Of a stretch of DNA of 64,000 nt, positions 8,492 to 17,759 are shown one piece after another. The notes under the pieces were generated by a model, which ran no database searches, was not told the origin of the DNA, and saw only the letters and a program-made list of their open reading frames with translations. This DNA is from Methylibium petroleiphilum PM1 (GTDB taxonomy: Bacteria; Pseudomonadota; Gammaproteobacteria; Burkholderiales; Burkholderiaceae_C). The position numbers were made by a program, and so were the translations under genes. How positions within the stretch are numbered: position 1 is the first letter of the stretch; every line of letters begins with the position of its first letter. The DNA lies in NCBI RefSeq assembly GCF_000015725.1, contig NC_008825.1, positions 1,426,001 to 1,490,000 on the forward strand, given 5' to 3'.

Positions 8492-9522
8492 GCGCGCACC
8501 TCGCCGGGCGCGAAGGCGTGGGCTTCGATCTCGACCAGCAGTTCGCGGCGGCACACGTCGCCCTGCAGCAGCACGGCGTCCCGCAGCGCCACGGCGTCGG
8601 CGCCGAGCGCGTCGCCGAGCAGCGACCGCACCTGTGCGGCGTCGCTCGCGTGGCGCACGTACACAGTCAGCGAGAGCTGATCGAGCTCGAAGCGCGCGCT
8701 GCTGCGCTGGCGCGCGGCGCCGAGCACCGCCTCCAGGTTGGTGAGGGTCTCACGCGTCTGCGCGGCCACGTCGCCCGCGTGCAGGCTGGCGTGGCCGACG
8801 ATGCTGGCCGTGCCGGAGATCAGCAGCGCCACCTGGCCCGCGCCGGCGTCGAACACCGCCGCACGCGAGAAGCTCGGGCTGCGCGGGCCGTACTCGCTCG
8901 GGTAGTGGTAGGCCGACACCTGGCGCGGGTTCTCGACTTGCAGCGGCTGCGTGCGGCCGGCCAGGAAGTGCACGCAGAACGGGCCGCCTTGCGTGCCCAG
9001 CGCGCAGGCCGCCGGCGCGCCCTCGAAGGCAGGGCGCTGCGCATCGAAGAACGCCTGCTGGCGCCCCAGGTTGAACTGGCGGTAGCGCTCCAGGCCGTCG
9101 CCGTCGCCGTTGATGTCGGGCAGGTAGTTCCACAGCCGCAGCAGGTGCTCGCAGCCGGTATGGGCCAGCGTGGCGAACACGTCCTGGTAGGCGCGCTGTG
9201 CGAGGGCCTGCATGCCAGCACCGGCTTCGAGCGTTTCGTCGAGTTGCAGTGAGCCGAACAGCCAGTGGCCGTCGTGCTGCCAGTGGACGCGGCCGCAGCG
9301 GCCGGTGTCGACCAACGGTGCCGGGCTGCACCAGGCGTCGACGCGTGGACCGGCGGCGCCCAGCGTGCGGGCAGCCACCGCGGCCAGGCCGGGTGCGGCG
9401 GCCATGCCGTAGCCGAGTGCGCCCAGCGGCGGCGTCGCGCCGGCGGCGAGCGCCGACCACTGCGACGGCGTGAGGCGTTGGACGCTCAGATGGGGCGAGG
9501 GAAGGGCAGCCGGCACCGTCAC
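8488..9522 (-). CDS. Chorismatase of XanB2/Hyg5/FkbO family (3-hydroxybenzoate synthase)
   Basis: 344-residue enzyme that cleaves pyruvate from chorismate. Family landmarks are RLWNYLPDIN at about 129-138, YGPRSPSFSRA near 211-221, SGTASIVGH at 236-244 and the C-terminal CRRELLVEIEA. Gly237 and Cys324 line up with the Gly/Cys pair I recall as marking 3-hydroxybenzoate formers (Hyg5, XanB2), and Glu331 with the catalytic Glu; FkbO-type enzymes have an Ala at the first position. In Xanthomonas, XanB2 supplies 3-hydroxybenzoate as the xanthomonadin starter and 4-hydroxybenzoate for ubiquinone. The GTG start overlaps the halogenase stop by GTGA. The residue alignment was done by eye. Confidence 0.87.
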   Translation of the reverse strand: MTVPAALPSPHLSVQRLTPSQWSALAAGATPPLGALGYGMAAAPGLAAVAARTLGAAGPRVDAWCSPAPLVDTGRCGRVHWQHDGHWLFGSLQLDETLEAGAGMQALAQRAYQDVFATLAHTGCEHLLRLWNYLPDINGDGDGLERYRQFNLGRQQAFFDAQRPAFEGAPAACALGTQGGPFCVHFLAGRTQPLQVENPRQVSAYHYPSEYGPRSPSFSRAAVFDAGAGQVALLISGTASIVGHASLHAGDVAAQTRETLTNLEAVLGAARQRSSARFELDQLSLTVYVRHASDAAQVRSLLGDALGADAVALRDAVLLQGDVCRRELLVEIEAHAFAPGEVRA

Positions 9523-10868
9523 TGCGCCTCGAGGATGTTCTCGCCGCGCAGCGGGCCCATGTCCTGGATGTTGCGACGATGCCGCCGCCAGCCGCCGATG
9601 GTGCGGCGCAGGCTGCGCAGCGAGATGAGGTAGTAGATGCCCTTCATGGCCCACAGCGACGGCCAGATCGGCGTCTTGCCGTAGATGTCGCCGGCCAGCA
9701 GCGACAGCAGCGCTTCTTTCACGCGCAGTGGGTTCGCCGGGTACATGAACATCTCGCGGATGGTCGGGTTGGTGACACGGAAGATGAACCACGAGTACTC
9801 GCGCGGGCCCTTGCGCATCGTCGCCTCGAAGCGGCGGCGGGCTGCGGCGGCCTCGCCGGGGCGGTCCAGGCAGGTCGCCACCACCTCGGCGCCGTCGAAG
9901 GCGCTGTGCATCGCAAGGTAGACCCCGGACGAGAACATCGGGTCGATGAAGGTGAAGGCATCGCCGAGCAGCAGGTAGCGTTCGCCGCTGCAGTGGGTGG
10001 CGCAGTACGAGAAGTTGCCGGTCGCGTGCACGTCGCCGCCCACCAGCGTGGCGTCCTTCAGGCGGTCGGCCAGTTCGGGGCACAACGCGATCGTGTCGTC
10101 GAAGAAATCCTTCAACGGCTTGTCGCGCTGCTTCAGGTAGTAGGGCCAGCACACGGCGCCGACGCTGGTGGTTCCGTCGGCCAGCGGGATGAACCAGAAC
10201 CAGCCGTGGGCGAACCACATGATGCTGATGTTGCCTTCCTTCACACCCGGCAGCCGACGCGCGCCGGTGTAGTGGCCGAACAGCGCCGAGCTGTTGTGCG
10301 CCGGGTTCTTTTCCTTGCAGCGCAGCTTGTTCGCGATGAAGGTGTCGCGCCCGGAGGCGTCGACCACGAAGCGGGCGCGCCAGCGGCGCGCGGCGCCGTC
10401 GTCCAGCGTGGCCTGCACGGTGGCGCCGTCGGCGTCGAAGCTCACGTCGCGCACGCGGCAGCCTTCCAGGGACCTGGCGCCGGACGCCGCCGCATGGCGG
10501 AACAGCAGTTCATCCAGCTTGGAGCGGCGCACCTGCCAGGCATAGGGCTGGCGCTTGTCCCATTGGTCGGCGAACTCGAGGTAACTGCGGTGCTCGTGCT
10601 CGGGCGACACGAACTCGATGCCCCACTTGGGCATGCCGATCTTCTCGACCTGGTCGCGCACGCCGAGCCGCTCGAACAGCGCGACGTTGGCTGGCAGCAG
10701 CGACTCGCCGATGTGAAAGCGCGGGTGGTGGGCCTTCTCCAGCAGCACGACGTTGCGGCCCTGCTTCGCCAGCAGGGCCGCGACGGTGGAGCCGGCCGGG
10801 CCGCCGCCGATCACCAGGACGTCGCAGGAGGAGGGCGCCGTGTCGGAGGAGGATGCAGCGGAATTCAT
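9519..10868 (-). CDS. Flavin-dependent halogenase-family oxidoreductase
   Basis: 449-residue FAD protein. The dinucleotide motif GGGPAG lies at 21-26, and the GESLLP motif near 54 is followed by Lys81 in PKWGIEF, the likely hypohalite-handling lysine. WFWFIP at 223-228 fits WxWxIP, the signature separating halogenases from monooxygenases. A GD-AF-IDP FAD motif follows near 310. In a pigment cluster with a chorismatase this would chlorinate or brominate the aryl head group, as in the brominated xanthomonadins. The ATG at 10868 is chosen because it lies 4 bases after the methyltransferase stop; an ATG at 10928 would overlap that gene. Halide preference cannot be read from sequence. Confidence 0.85.
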   Translation of the reverse strand: MNSAASSSDTAPSSCDVLVIGGGPAGSTVAALLAKQGRNVVLLEKAHHPRFHIGESLLPANVALFERLGVRDQVEKIGMPKWGIEFVSPEHEHRSYLEFADQWDKRQPYAWQVRRSKLDELLFRHAAASGARSLEGCRVRDVSFDADGATVQATLDDGAARRWRARFVVDASGRDTFIANKLRCKEKNPAHNSSALFGHYTGARRLPGVKEGNISIMWFAHGWFWFIPLADGTTSVGAVCWPYYLKQRDKPLKDFFDDTIALCPELADRLKDATLVGGDVHATGNFSYCATHCSGERYLLLGDAFTFIDPMFSSGVYLAMHSAFDGAEVVATCLDRPGEAAAARRRFEATMRKGPREYSWFIFRVTNPTIREMFMYPANPLRVKEALLSLLAGDIYGKTPIWPSLWAMKGIYYLISLRSLRRTIGGWRRHRRNIQDMGPLRGENILEAQ

Positions 10869-10872
10869 GGGT

Positions 10873-11649
10873 TCAGTTCCGGGCCGGCTTGCGGGCCGTG
10901 TACTCGGAGAAGATGCCGAGCTCGACATGGCGCTGCACCTGCTCGAAGCCCGCGGCCCGAAGCGCCTCCATCACCGAGTCCGGCGAGATGCAGGCTTCGA
11001 TGGTGTCCCAGTAGTAGCGCCACAGCTCGGCGGTGTCGCTGCGGCGCCCGACGGCGCGGGCGATCAACGGCACCACCGCACGCATGTAGCCGCGCAGCAG
11101 CGAGGTGGGGATGCGCCCGACCGGGCGCGTGATCTCGAGCAGCAGCAGCCGTCCGCCGGGCCGCAGGGCGCGGTGGAACTCGGAGAACGCGGCCGACACG
11201 TCGGCGATGTGCCGCAGCGCGTAGCCGAGGCTGAGGAAATCGGCGCTGGCATCGTCGCAGGGCAGGGCCTCCGCGCGGCCCTGCCGCAACTCGACGCCGG
11301 GCAGATGCACTTCGCCCATCATGCCGGGGCTGGGATCGACGCCGACCAGCCGGCCGCCCGGACCGATCAGGCGCAGCGCCTCGCGCGCGACCATGCCGGT
11401 CCCGATGCCGACGTCCAGCACCTGCGCGCCGGTGGCGAGCCCGGCCCGCTCCAGCGCGCGCCGTCGGTACCAGGGGCCGGAGCCCAGGGCCAGGATGCGC
11501 TCGATGCGCTCGTAGTCCGGTGCGGTGTCGTCGAAAATGCGGCGCAGGAAGCGCTGGTGATCGGCTTCGTCTCCATAGTAGGCGCTGAGCGGCGCGTGCG
11601 GGGCCAGGGCCTCGCGGGACGGCGGGGTGGAGGGCGGGCCGGGTTGCAT
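10873..11649 (-). CDS. Class I SAM-dependent methyltransferase (UbiE-like)
   Basis: 258-residue methyltransferase with Rossmann motif I VLDVGIGTG at residues 77-85, an acidic end of strand 2 in GVDPSPGM and the motif LRPGGRLLLLE near 180, all typical of UbiE/COQ5-like enzymes. It is the first gene of the minus-strand pigment operon, with the halogenase gene starting 4 bases after its stop. Xanthomonadins carry methyl groups on the aryl head or chain, so methylation of the pigment is the best guess. A ubiquinone role is less likely because the genes beside it are pigment genes. The substrate is not determinable here. Confidence 0.82.
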   Translation of the reverse strand: MQPGPPSTPPSREALAPHAPLSAYYGDEADHQRFLRRIFDDTAPDYERIERILALGSGPWYRRRALERAGLATGAQVLDVGIGTGMVAREALRLIGPGGRLVGVDPSPGMMGEVHLPGVELRQGRAEALPCDDASADFLSLGYALRHIADVSAAFSEFHRALRPGGRLLLLEITRPVGRIPTSLLRGYMRAVVPLIARAVGRRSDTAELWRYYWDTIEACISPDSVMEALRAAGFEQVQRHVELGIFSEYTARKPARN

Positions 11650-11768
11650 CGATCGATTATGGCAAGCCGCTGGAGCCGCCCCTCCCGCATGACCGAGCGC
11701 GGGCAGGGGGCCGCCGGGGCGGCGACACTCCGGGTCGGCCGATCGCCGGCCGTCATGGTCGCGGTGGC

Positions 11769-11793
11769 TTCACGCAAGTTCACAGTCCTTCAC
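11769..11793. promoter_or_regulatory. Three TTCAC direct repeats spaced 10 bp
   Basis: TTCAC occurs at 11769, 11779 and 11789, exactly one helical turn apart, in the 197-base gap between the divergent methyltransferase and efflux genes. Direct repeats with one-turn spacing are typical binding sites for OmpR/PhoB-type response regulators. The array lies 54 bases before the efflux start codon. No regulator gene is adjacent. Function is inferred only. Confidence 0.4.
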
Positions 11794-11846
11794 GCCGGGC
11801 TCAAGTGCGCGTGGCAACTTTCGCCTTTGCCCGAGATCGCAGTGAC

Positions 11847-13028
11847 ATGAAAAGAACGACGCTGTTGGGGGGGGCCGTGGTGCTGGTCGCCGCAGGGGCC
11901 GCCCTCGCCTGGACGCTGGCGCAGCGCCCGCCGGCCGGCGCCCCGCGTGCTGCGGCTGCGACCGCCGGCACCGCCGTCACGGTGACCACGGTGCCGGCAC
12001 GCCGCGAGGATTTCGCGCTGGAGCTGGGGGCGACCGGCACGGTCAGCGCGCTGAACCGCGTGGAGATCCATCCGCAGATCAGCGCCGCCATCGAGCGGGT
12101 GCACATCCGCGAAGGGCAGACGGTCCGTGCCGGCGAACTGCTGTTCACGCTTGACAGCCGGGCTGCCGAGGTGCGGGTGGCCCAGGCCCAGGCGCAGTTG
12201 CAGCGCGATCTGGCCACGCTGGCCGACGCCGAGCGGCAACTGGCCCGCAGCCGCGATCTGCTGCGCCAGGATTTCGTGTCGCAGAGCGCCGTCGACACCA
12301 ACCTCAGCCAGGTCGAGGCGCAGCAGGCGGTGGTGGTGGCCGACCGCGCGGCGATCCAGGCAGCGCGTGTGGACCTCGGCTACGCGCGCATCGTGGCCCC
12401 GAGCGCCGGCCGCGTGGGCGCGATCGCGGTCTATGCCGGCAGCTATGTGACGCCGGCGTCGCCAGCGCTGGTGACGATCACCCAGCTCGACCCGATCGCG
12501 GTGAGCTTTCCGGTGCCGCAGCGGCACATCGGCGCGTTGCTGGACAGCCTGAAGTCGGGCACCGGCCGCGTCACCGCGCGCCTGCCGGGCGCGCAGGCGC
12601 CGCTCACCGGCACGCTGCAGTTCGTCGACAGCGCCGTCGACGCGAACTCGGGCACGGTGCAGGTCAAGGCGCAGTTCGCCAACCCGCAGCAGCAGCTGTG
12701 GCCCGGTGCCTATGCCGACGTGAAGCTCGCGGTCGGCAGCCTGCCGGGCGCGATCCTGGTGCCGCAGGCCGCAATCATCCAGGGCGCCAAGGCCAAGTCG
12801 GTCTACGTGGTCGGTGCGGACGACAAGGCACAGCTCCGCGAGGTGGAGGTCATCGCCTCGGCCGGCGACGTGGCGGCCGTCAGCGGCGTGCAGGCAGGCG
12901 AGCGCGTCATCGTCGACGGCAAGCAGAACCTGCGGCCCGGTGCGGCGGTGGTCGAACAGGCCCCGGCGGCGGCCGCAGCGAGCCGGCCGGCGCGGCGCGT
13001 GGCCGCCGCGTCGGAGCCTCGGCCATGA
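11847..13028 (+). CDS. RND efflux periplasmic adaptor (membrane fusion protein)
   Basis: 393-residue HlyD/AcrA-type adaptor that would join an inner-membrane RND pump to an outer-membrane channel. The N terminus is a hydrophobic anchor (residues 5-25). A lipoyl/barrel-sandwich half motif with VEIHPQISAAIERVHI lies near 70-85, a coiled-coil hairpin rich in Gln and Ala at about 112-165, then beta-barrel and membrane-proximal domains. The ATG at 11847 is preferred over one at 11805 because the anchor begins there. It overlaps the permease gene by ATGA. No outer-membrane channel gene follows. Confidence 0.92.
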   Translation: MKRTTLLGGAVVLVAAGAALAWTLAQRPPAGAPRAAAATAGTAVTVTTVPARREDFALELGATGTVSALNRVEIHPQISAAIERVHIREGQTVRAGELLFTLDSRAAEVRVAQAQAQLQRDLATLADAERQLARSRDLLRQDFVSQSAVDTNLSQVEAQQAVVVADRAAIQAARVDLGYARIVAPSAGRVGAIAVYAGSYVTPASPALVTITQLDPIAVSFPVPQRHIGALLDSLKSGTGRVTARLPGAQAPLTGTLQFVDSAVDANSGTVQVKAQFANPQQQLWPGAYADVKLAVGSLPGAILVPQAAIIQGAKAKSVYVVGADDKAQLREVEVIASAGDVAAVSGVQAGERVIVDGKQNLRPGAAVVEQAPAAAAASRPARRVAAASEPRP

Positions 13029-16000
13029 ACCTGTCGGAGCTGTTCATCCGCCGTCCGGTGATGACGGTGCTGCTGAACCTGGCCATGGTGGTGGCCGGCG
13101 TCATCGCCTACCGGCAGATCCCGATCGCCGCACTGCCGAGCTACAACACCCCGGTGATCAACGTCACGGCCTCGCTGCCCGGTGCCAGCCCCGAGACCAT
13201 GGCCACCTCGGTGGCGCTGCAGTTGGAGAAGCAGTTCTCGACGATCCCCTCGCTCAGCATGATCAGCTCGACCAGCACGCTGGGCACCACCTCGCTGACG
13301 CTGGAGTTCGACGAGGGCCGCGACATCGACGCGGCGGCGGTCGACGTGCAGGCGGCGCTGCTGCGTGCCGAACGCACGTTGCCGCAGGACATGACCGCGC
13401 CGCCGTCCTATCGCAAGGTCAACCCGGCCGACGCGCCGGTGCTGCTGATGGCGATGACCTCGCCCTCGCTGAACCTGTCGGACCTGAACGACTACGCCGA
13501 GCACCTGATCTCGCCCGCGCTGTCCACGCTGCCTGGCGTGGCGCAGGTCAACATCTTCGGCCAGCGACGCTTCGCGGTGCGGGTGAGGGTGCACCCGCAG
13601 GCGCTGGCCGCGCGCGACATCGCGATCGAGGAGCTGAGTGCGGCGCTCGCCACCGCCAATGCCAACACGCCGGTCGGCACGCTCGAGGGCGACCGCCAGA
13701 CGCTGACGGTGCAGGCCAACCGGCAGCTGCGCAACGCGGCCGAGTTCTCCGACCTGATCGTCAGCAGCAAGAACGGCAACACGGTGCGGCTGCGCGACGT
13801 GGCGACCGTGGAGGACAGCTACGAGAGCGTCAAGACCTCGGCCAACTTCAACGGCGAGGCGTCGATCACGCTGGCCGTGCAGCGCCAGCCCGACGCCAAC
13901 ACCGTGGCGGTGGTGGATGCGGTCAAGGCCGCGCTGCCGGGCTTCACCGCACAGCTGCCGCAGTCGATCCAGCTGAGCCTGCTGAACGACCGCTCCACCT
14001 CGATCCGCGAGGCACTGCACGACGTGAACCTCACGCTGCTCGGCACCATCGTGCTGGTGGTGCTGGTGATCTTTCTCTTCCTGCGGAGAGCGGTCGCGAC
14101 GGTGATCCCGACGCTGTCGCTGCCGGTGTCGCTGATCGGTGCGGTGGCGCTGCTGTGGGCCGGCGGCTACAGCCTCGACAACATCTCGCTGCTGGGCCTG
14201 ACGCTGGCCGTGGGCCTGGTGGTGGACGACGCGATCGTGATGCTCGAGAACATCATGCACCACGTCGAGCAGGGCATGGACCCGTTCGAGGCGGCGTTGA
14301 AGGGCTCGCGCGAGGTCGGCTTCACCATCATCTCGATCTCGACCTCGCTGGTCGCGGTGTTCATCCCGATCTTCTTCATGCCCGGCGTGATCGGCCTGCT
14401 GTTCCACGAATTCGCGGTGATCGTCTCGCTGGCCATCCTGGTGTCGGCCTTCGTCTCGCTGACCCTGGTGCCCATGCTGGCCGGACGCTACCTGAAGCCC
14501 GAGGCCACGCAGCGCCCGCCGGGTGCGCTGGTGCGCGGCTTCGAGCGCGGCTTCGAGGCCGTCACGCGCTGGTACACGCGCTCGCTCGACCTCGCGCTGC
14601 GGCACCGCCGTCTGATGCTGGGTGTGGGCGTGCTGACCTTCGCGCTGACCGCGCTGATGTTCGTCACCATTCCCAAGGGATTCTTCCCGGAGGAGGACAT
14701 CGGCCAGATCCGCGCCTCCACCGAAGCCGCCGAGGACACCTCGTTCGCGGCGATGGTGAAGCTGCAGGACCAGGCGGTGCAGGTGATGCTGGCCGACCCG
14801 AACGTGCTGAGCGTGAACTCGGTCAACGGCGGCAGCGGCACGCAGAACACGGGCCGCATGTTCATCAACCTCAAGCCGCGCGGCGAGCGCCTGCCCATGA
14901 AGCAGGTGGTGGAAGGGCTGCGCAAGAAGTTGAGTCAGGTGGCCGGTATCACCGTCTACCTGCAGCCGGTGCAGAACCTGCAGCTCGGCGGGCGCCCCAG
15001 CAAGAGCCGCTACCAGTACATCCTGCAGAGCGTGAAGGCCGATGAGCTGAACGACTGGGCGGCCAGGCTGCAGGAGAAGCTGCGCGCCGATCCGCGCTTC
15101 CGCGACGTCACCTCCGACTCACAGCTCAAGGGACTGCAAGCCTCGCTGAAGATCGACCGCGACAAGGCCAACACGCTGGGCGTGTCGGTCGACTCGATCC
15201 GCAACGCGCTGTTCAGCGCCTTCGGCGAGCGCCAGGTCGCCACCATTTACACCACCGCCGACAGCTACCAGGTGATCATGGAAGTGGCGCCCGACGCCAA
15301 GCGCGACGAGAGCGCCTTCGACGGCATCTACCTGCGCAGCAGCAACGGTGCACTGGTGCCGCTGAACAGCTTCGCGACGGTCGAGCGCACGCTGGGGCCG
15401 ACCTCGGTGAACCACGTCGGGCAGCTGCAGGCGGTGACGGTGTCGTTCAACCTCGCGCCGGGCGTGCCGCTCGGCGATGCCACCCGGCAGCTCGAGGCCT
15501 ACGGGCAGGAGATCCGCCTGCCGGCATCGGTGATCACCAGCTACGGCGGTGACGCAGCGGTGTTCAAGACCTCGCAGGGCAGCCAGGCCATCCTCATCGT
15601 TGCGGCGTTGCTGGTGATCTACGTGCTGCTGGGCGTGCTGTACGAGAGCTACATCCACCCGCTGACCATCCTGGCCGGCCTGCCATCGGCCGCGGTGGGG
15701 GCCTTGCTGATGCTGGAGTTCTTCGGGCAGGACCTGACGCTGATCGCGACCATCGGCATCCTGCTGCTGATCGGCATCGTGAAGAAGAACGCGATCATGA
15801 TGATCGACTTCGCGCTCGACGCGCAGCGCCATCAGGGCATGGCGCCCGAGGCAGCGATTCGCGAAGCCTGCGTGCGGCGCTTCCGGCCGATCACGATGAC
15901 CACGCTGGCCGCGCTGATGGGCGCGCTGCCCATCGCGCTGGGCATCGGCGCCGGCGCCGAGCTGCGGCAGCCGCTGGGTCTGGCGGTGGTGGGCGGCCTG

Positions 16001-16111
16001 CTGTTCTCGCAGGCGATCACGCTCTACCTCACGCCGGTGATCTACCTCTACCTCGACCGCTACAGCGGTCGTGGGCCGATCCAGACGCCGGAGGTCGTGG
16101 AAGCCCGCTGA
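13025..16111 (+). CDS. RND efflux permease (HAE1 family, MdtB/MdtC-like)
   Basis: 1028-residue proton-driven efflux pump subunit, full length for AcrB/MdtC proteins. It has the conserved start NLSELFIRRPVMT with the first transmembrane helix, two large periplasmic loops (about 30-335 and 560-860) and the two six-helix blocks. The proton-relay Asp pair is Asp401-Asp402 in LVVDDAIVMLEN, and the second block keeps GIVKKNAIMMIDFAL. Sequence flavour is closest to MdtB/MdtC and other multidrug or metabolite pumps. Only one permease is present, unlike the MdtBC heteromer. It might export pigment precursors or be a general pump; position beside the pigment locus is the only hint. Confidence 0.94.
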   Translation: MNLSELFIRRPVMTVLLNLAMVVAGVIAYRQIPIAALPSYNTPVINVTASLPGASPETMATSVALQLEKQFSTIPSLSMISSTSTLGTTSLTLEFDEGRDIDAAAVDVQAALLRAERTLPQDMTAPPSYRKVNPADAPVLLMAMTSPSLNLSDLNDYAEHLISPALSTLPGVAQVNIFGQRRFAVRVRVHPQALAARDIAIEELSAALATANANTPVGTLEGDRQTLTVQANRQLRNAAEFSDLIVSSKNGNTVRLRDVATVEDSYESVKTSANFNGEASITLAVQRQPDANTVAVVDAVKAALPGFTAQLPQSIQLSLLNDRSTSIREALHDVNLTLLGTIVLVVLVIFLFLRRAVATVIPTLSLPVSLIGAVALLWAGGYSLDNISLLGLTLAVGLVVDDAIVMLENIMHHVEQGMDPFEAALKGSREVGFTIISISTSLVAVFIPIFFMPGVIGLLFHEFAVIVSLAILVSAFVSLTLVPMLAGRYLKPEATQRPPGALVRGFERGFEAVTRWYTRSLDLALRHRRLMLGVGVLTFALTALMFVTIPKGFFPEEDIGQIRASTEAAEDTSFAAMVKLQDQAVQVMLADPNVLSVNSVNGGSGTQNTGRMFINLKPRGERLPMKQVVEGLRKKLSQVAGITVYLQPVQNLQLGGRPSKSRYQYILQSVKADELNDWAARLQEKLRADPRFRDVTSDSQLKGLQASLKIDRDKANTLGVSVDSIRNALFSAFGERQVATIYTTADSYQVIMEVAPDAKRDESAFDGIYLRSSNGALVPLNSFATVERTLGPTSVNHVGQLQAVTVSFNLAPGVPLGDATRQLEAYGQEIRLPASVITSYGGDAAVFKTSQGSQAILIVAALLVIYVLLGVLYESYIHPLTILAGLPSAAVGALLMLEFFGQDLTLIATIGILLLIGIVKKNAIMMIDFALDAQRHQGMAPEAAIREACVRRFRPITMTTLAALMGALPIALGIGAGAELRQPLGLAVVGGLLFSQAITLYLTPVIYLYLDRYSGRGPIQTPEVVEAR

Positions 16112-16144
16112 GGGGGGCGGCAGCGAGGGGGCGTCGGGTCTGGA

Positions 16145-17674
16145 TCAGCGCCGCTTGCTGCCGCCCAGCAGGCTGCCCAGCACGCCGCGGATGATCTCGC
16201 GGCCCACCGTGGTGCCCATGGTGCGCACGGCCGACTTGGCCATCGACTCGGCCAGACCCTCGCGCTTGCCGCCGCGCGGCCCGGTCGAGCCGAACAGGAT
16301 GTCGCCCAGCCCGCCGAGCATGCCGCCGCCGTCCTGTGCCGGCGCGGTGCCGCCGGCGCCGCGATTCGCCTTCAGCGCGTCGGCCGCCTCGGCCGTGGCG
16401 GCGCCGCGGCCCTTGAGCTTCTCGTAGGCCGACTCGCGGTCGACCACCTTCTCGTACACGCCGGCCACCAGCGAGCCGGCGATCAGCGCCTGGCGCTGCT
16501 GTGGCGTGATCGGGCCGATCTGGCTGCCCGGCGGGATGACGAAGACGCGCTGGGTGATGCCGGGGCGGCCCTTCTCGTCGAGCAGGCTGACCAGCGCCTC
16601 GCCGACCGCCAGCTCGGTGATCGCGGTGGCGATGTCGAGCCCGGGATTGGCGCGCATCGTCTCGGCGGCCGACTTGACGGCCTTCTGGTCGCGCGGCGTG
16701 AAGGCGCGCAGCGCATGCTGCACGCGGTTGCCGAGCTGGCCGAGCACGCTGTCGGGCACGTCGAGCGGGTTCTGCGTCACGAAATAGACGCCCACGCCCT
16801 TGGAGCGCACCAGCCGCACCACCAGCTCGATGCGCTCGACCAGAGCCTTCGGGGCGTCGGTGAACAGCAGGTGAGCCTCGTCGAAGAAGAACACCAGCTT
16901 GGGCTTCTCCAGGTCGCCCACCTCGGGCAGCAACTCGAACAGCTCGCTGAGCATCCACAGCAGGAAGGTGGCGTAGAGCCGCGGCGCGGTCATCAGCTTG
17001 TCGGCGGCCAGGATGTTGATCACGCCCTTGCCGTCTGCGGTCTGCATGAAGTCACCGATGTCGAGCATCGGCTCGCCGAAGAACTTGTCGCCGCCTTGTT
17101 CCTCGATCTGCATCAGGCCGCGCTGGATGGCGCCCACGCTGGCGGCGCTGATGTTGCCGTATTCGGTCTGGAACTCCTTGGCGTTGTCGCCCACGTGCTG
17201 CAGCATCGCGCGCAGGTCCTTCAGGTCCAGCAGCAGCATGCCGTTGTCGTCGGCGATCTTGAACACCAGCGACAGCACGCCCTGCTGGGTCTCGTTGAGC
17301 GCGAGCATGCGGCCCAGCAGCAGCGGGCCCATGTCGGACACGGTGGCGCGCACCGGGTGGCCCTGGGCGCCGAACACGTCCCACAGGGTGGCCGGGCAGG
17401 CGAGCGGGGTCGGCAGGTCCAGGCCGCGGTCCTTCAGCACCTTGGCGAGCTTGTCGTTCACGCTGCCGGCCTGGGCGATACCGGTCAGGTCGCCCTTCAC
17501 GTCGGCCAGAAAGACCGGCACGCCGATCTTCGAGAACTGCTCGGCCAGCGCCTGCAGCGTGATGGTCTTGCCGGTGCCGGTGGCCCCGGTGATCAGCCCG
17601 TGGCGGTTGGCCAGGGCGGGCAGCAGCGCGCATTCGATCTCGCCGTGCTTGGCGATCAGCAGGGGTTCGGCCAT
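16145..17674 (-). CDS. HerA-like/YjgR (DUF853) ATPase
   Basis: 509-residue P-loop ATPase of the HerA/FtsK superfamily, YjgR (DUF853) type. Walker A is GATGTGKT at residues 30-37; Walker B is [10 protein letters not shown] near 255; an Arg-finger-like region and [17 protein letters not shown] follow. The C-terminal 90 residues are Gly/Ala-rich with [15 protein letters not shown]. The cellular role of YjgR proteins is not settled; they resemble DNA-pumping ATPases. Its 3' end faces the RND permease across 33 bases, and its 5' end is divergent from yebC. Confidence 0.88.
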   Translation of the reverse strand: MAEPLLIAKHGEIECALLPALANRHGLITGATGTGKTITLQALAEQFSKIGVPVFLADVKGDLTGIAQAGSVNDKLAKVLKDRGLDLPTPLACPATLWDVFGAQGHPVRATVSDMGPLLLGRMLALNETQQGVLSLVFKIADDNGMLLLDLKDLRAMLQHVGDNAKEFQTEYGNISAASVGAIQRGLMQIEEQGGDKFFGEPMLDIGDFMQTADGKGVINILAADKLMTAPRLYATFLLWMLSELFELLPEVGDLEKPKLVFFFDEAHLLFTDAPKALVERIELVVRLVRSKGVGVYFVTQNPLDVPDSVLGQLGNRVQHALRAFTPRDQKAVKSAAETMRANPGLDIATAITELAVGEALVSLLDEKGRPGITQRVFVIPPGSQIGPITPQQRQALIAGSLVAGVYEKVVDRESAYEKLKGRGAATAEAADALKANRGAGGTAPAQDGGGMLGGLGDILFGSTGPRGGKREGLAESMAKSAVRTMGTTVGREIIRGVLGSLLGGSKRR

Positions 17675-17759
17675 GAGGTCCTCGGCAGGGGGGCGGGCGA
17701 AGACGCGGAGGCGTCCACTAAAATCTTTCCAATCCTAAGCTTTCCGAAACGAGAACAAC

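Noticed and set aside
12803..14605. Long minus-strand open frame opposite the RND adaptor and permease genes
   Set aside because: Arg/His/Gln-rich shadow frame; the RND genes have full-length conserved sequence.
16112..16144. Repeat element at the end of the RND permease gene
   Set aside because: GGGGGGCGGCAGCGAGGGGG resembles part of the GC-rich element in hrpA, but the gap is only 33 bases and too simple in sequence to call.
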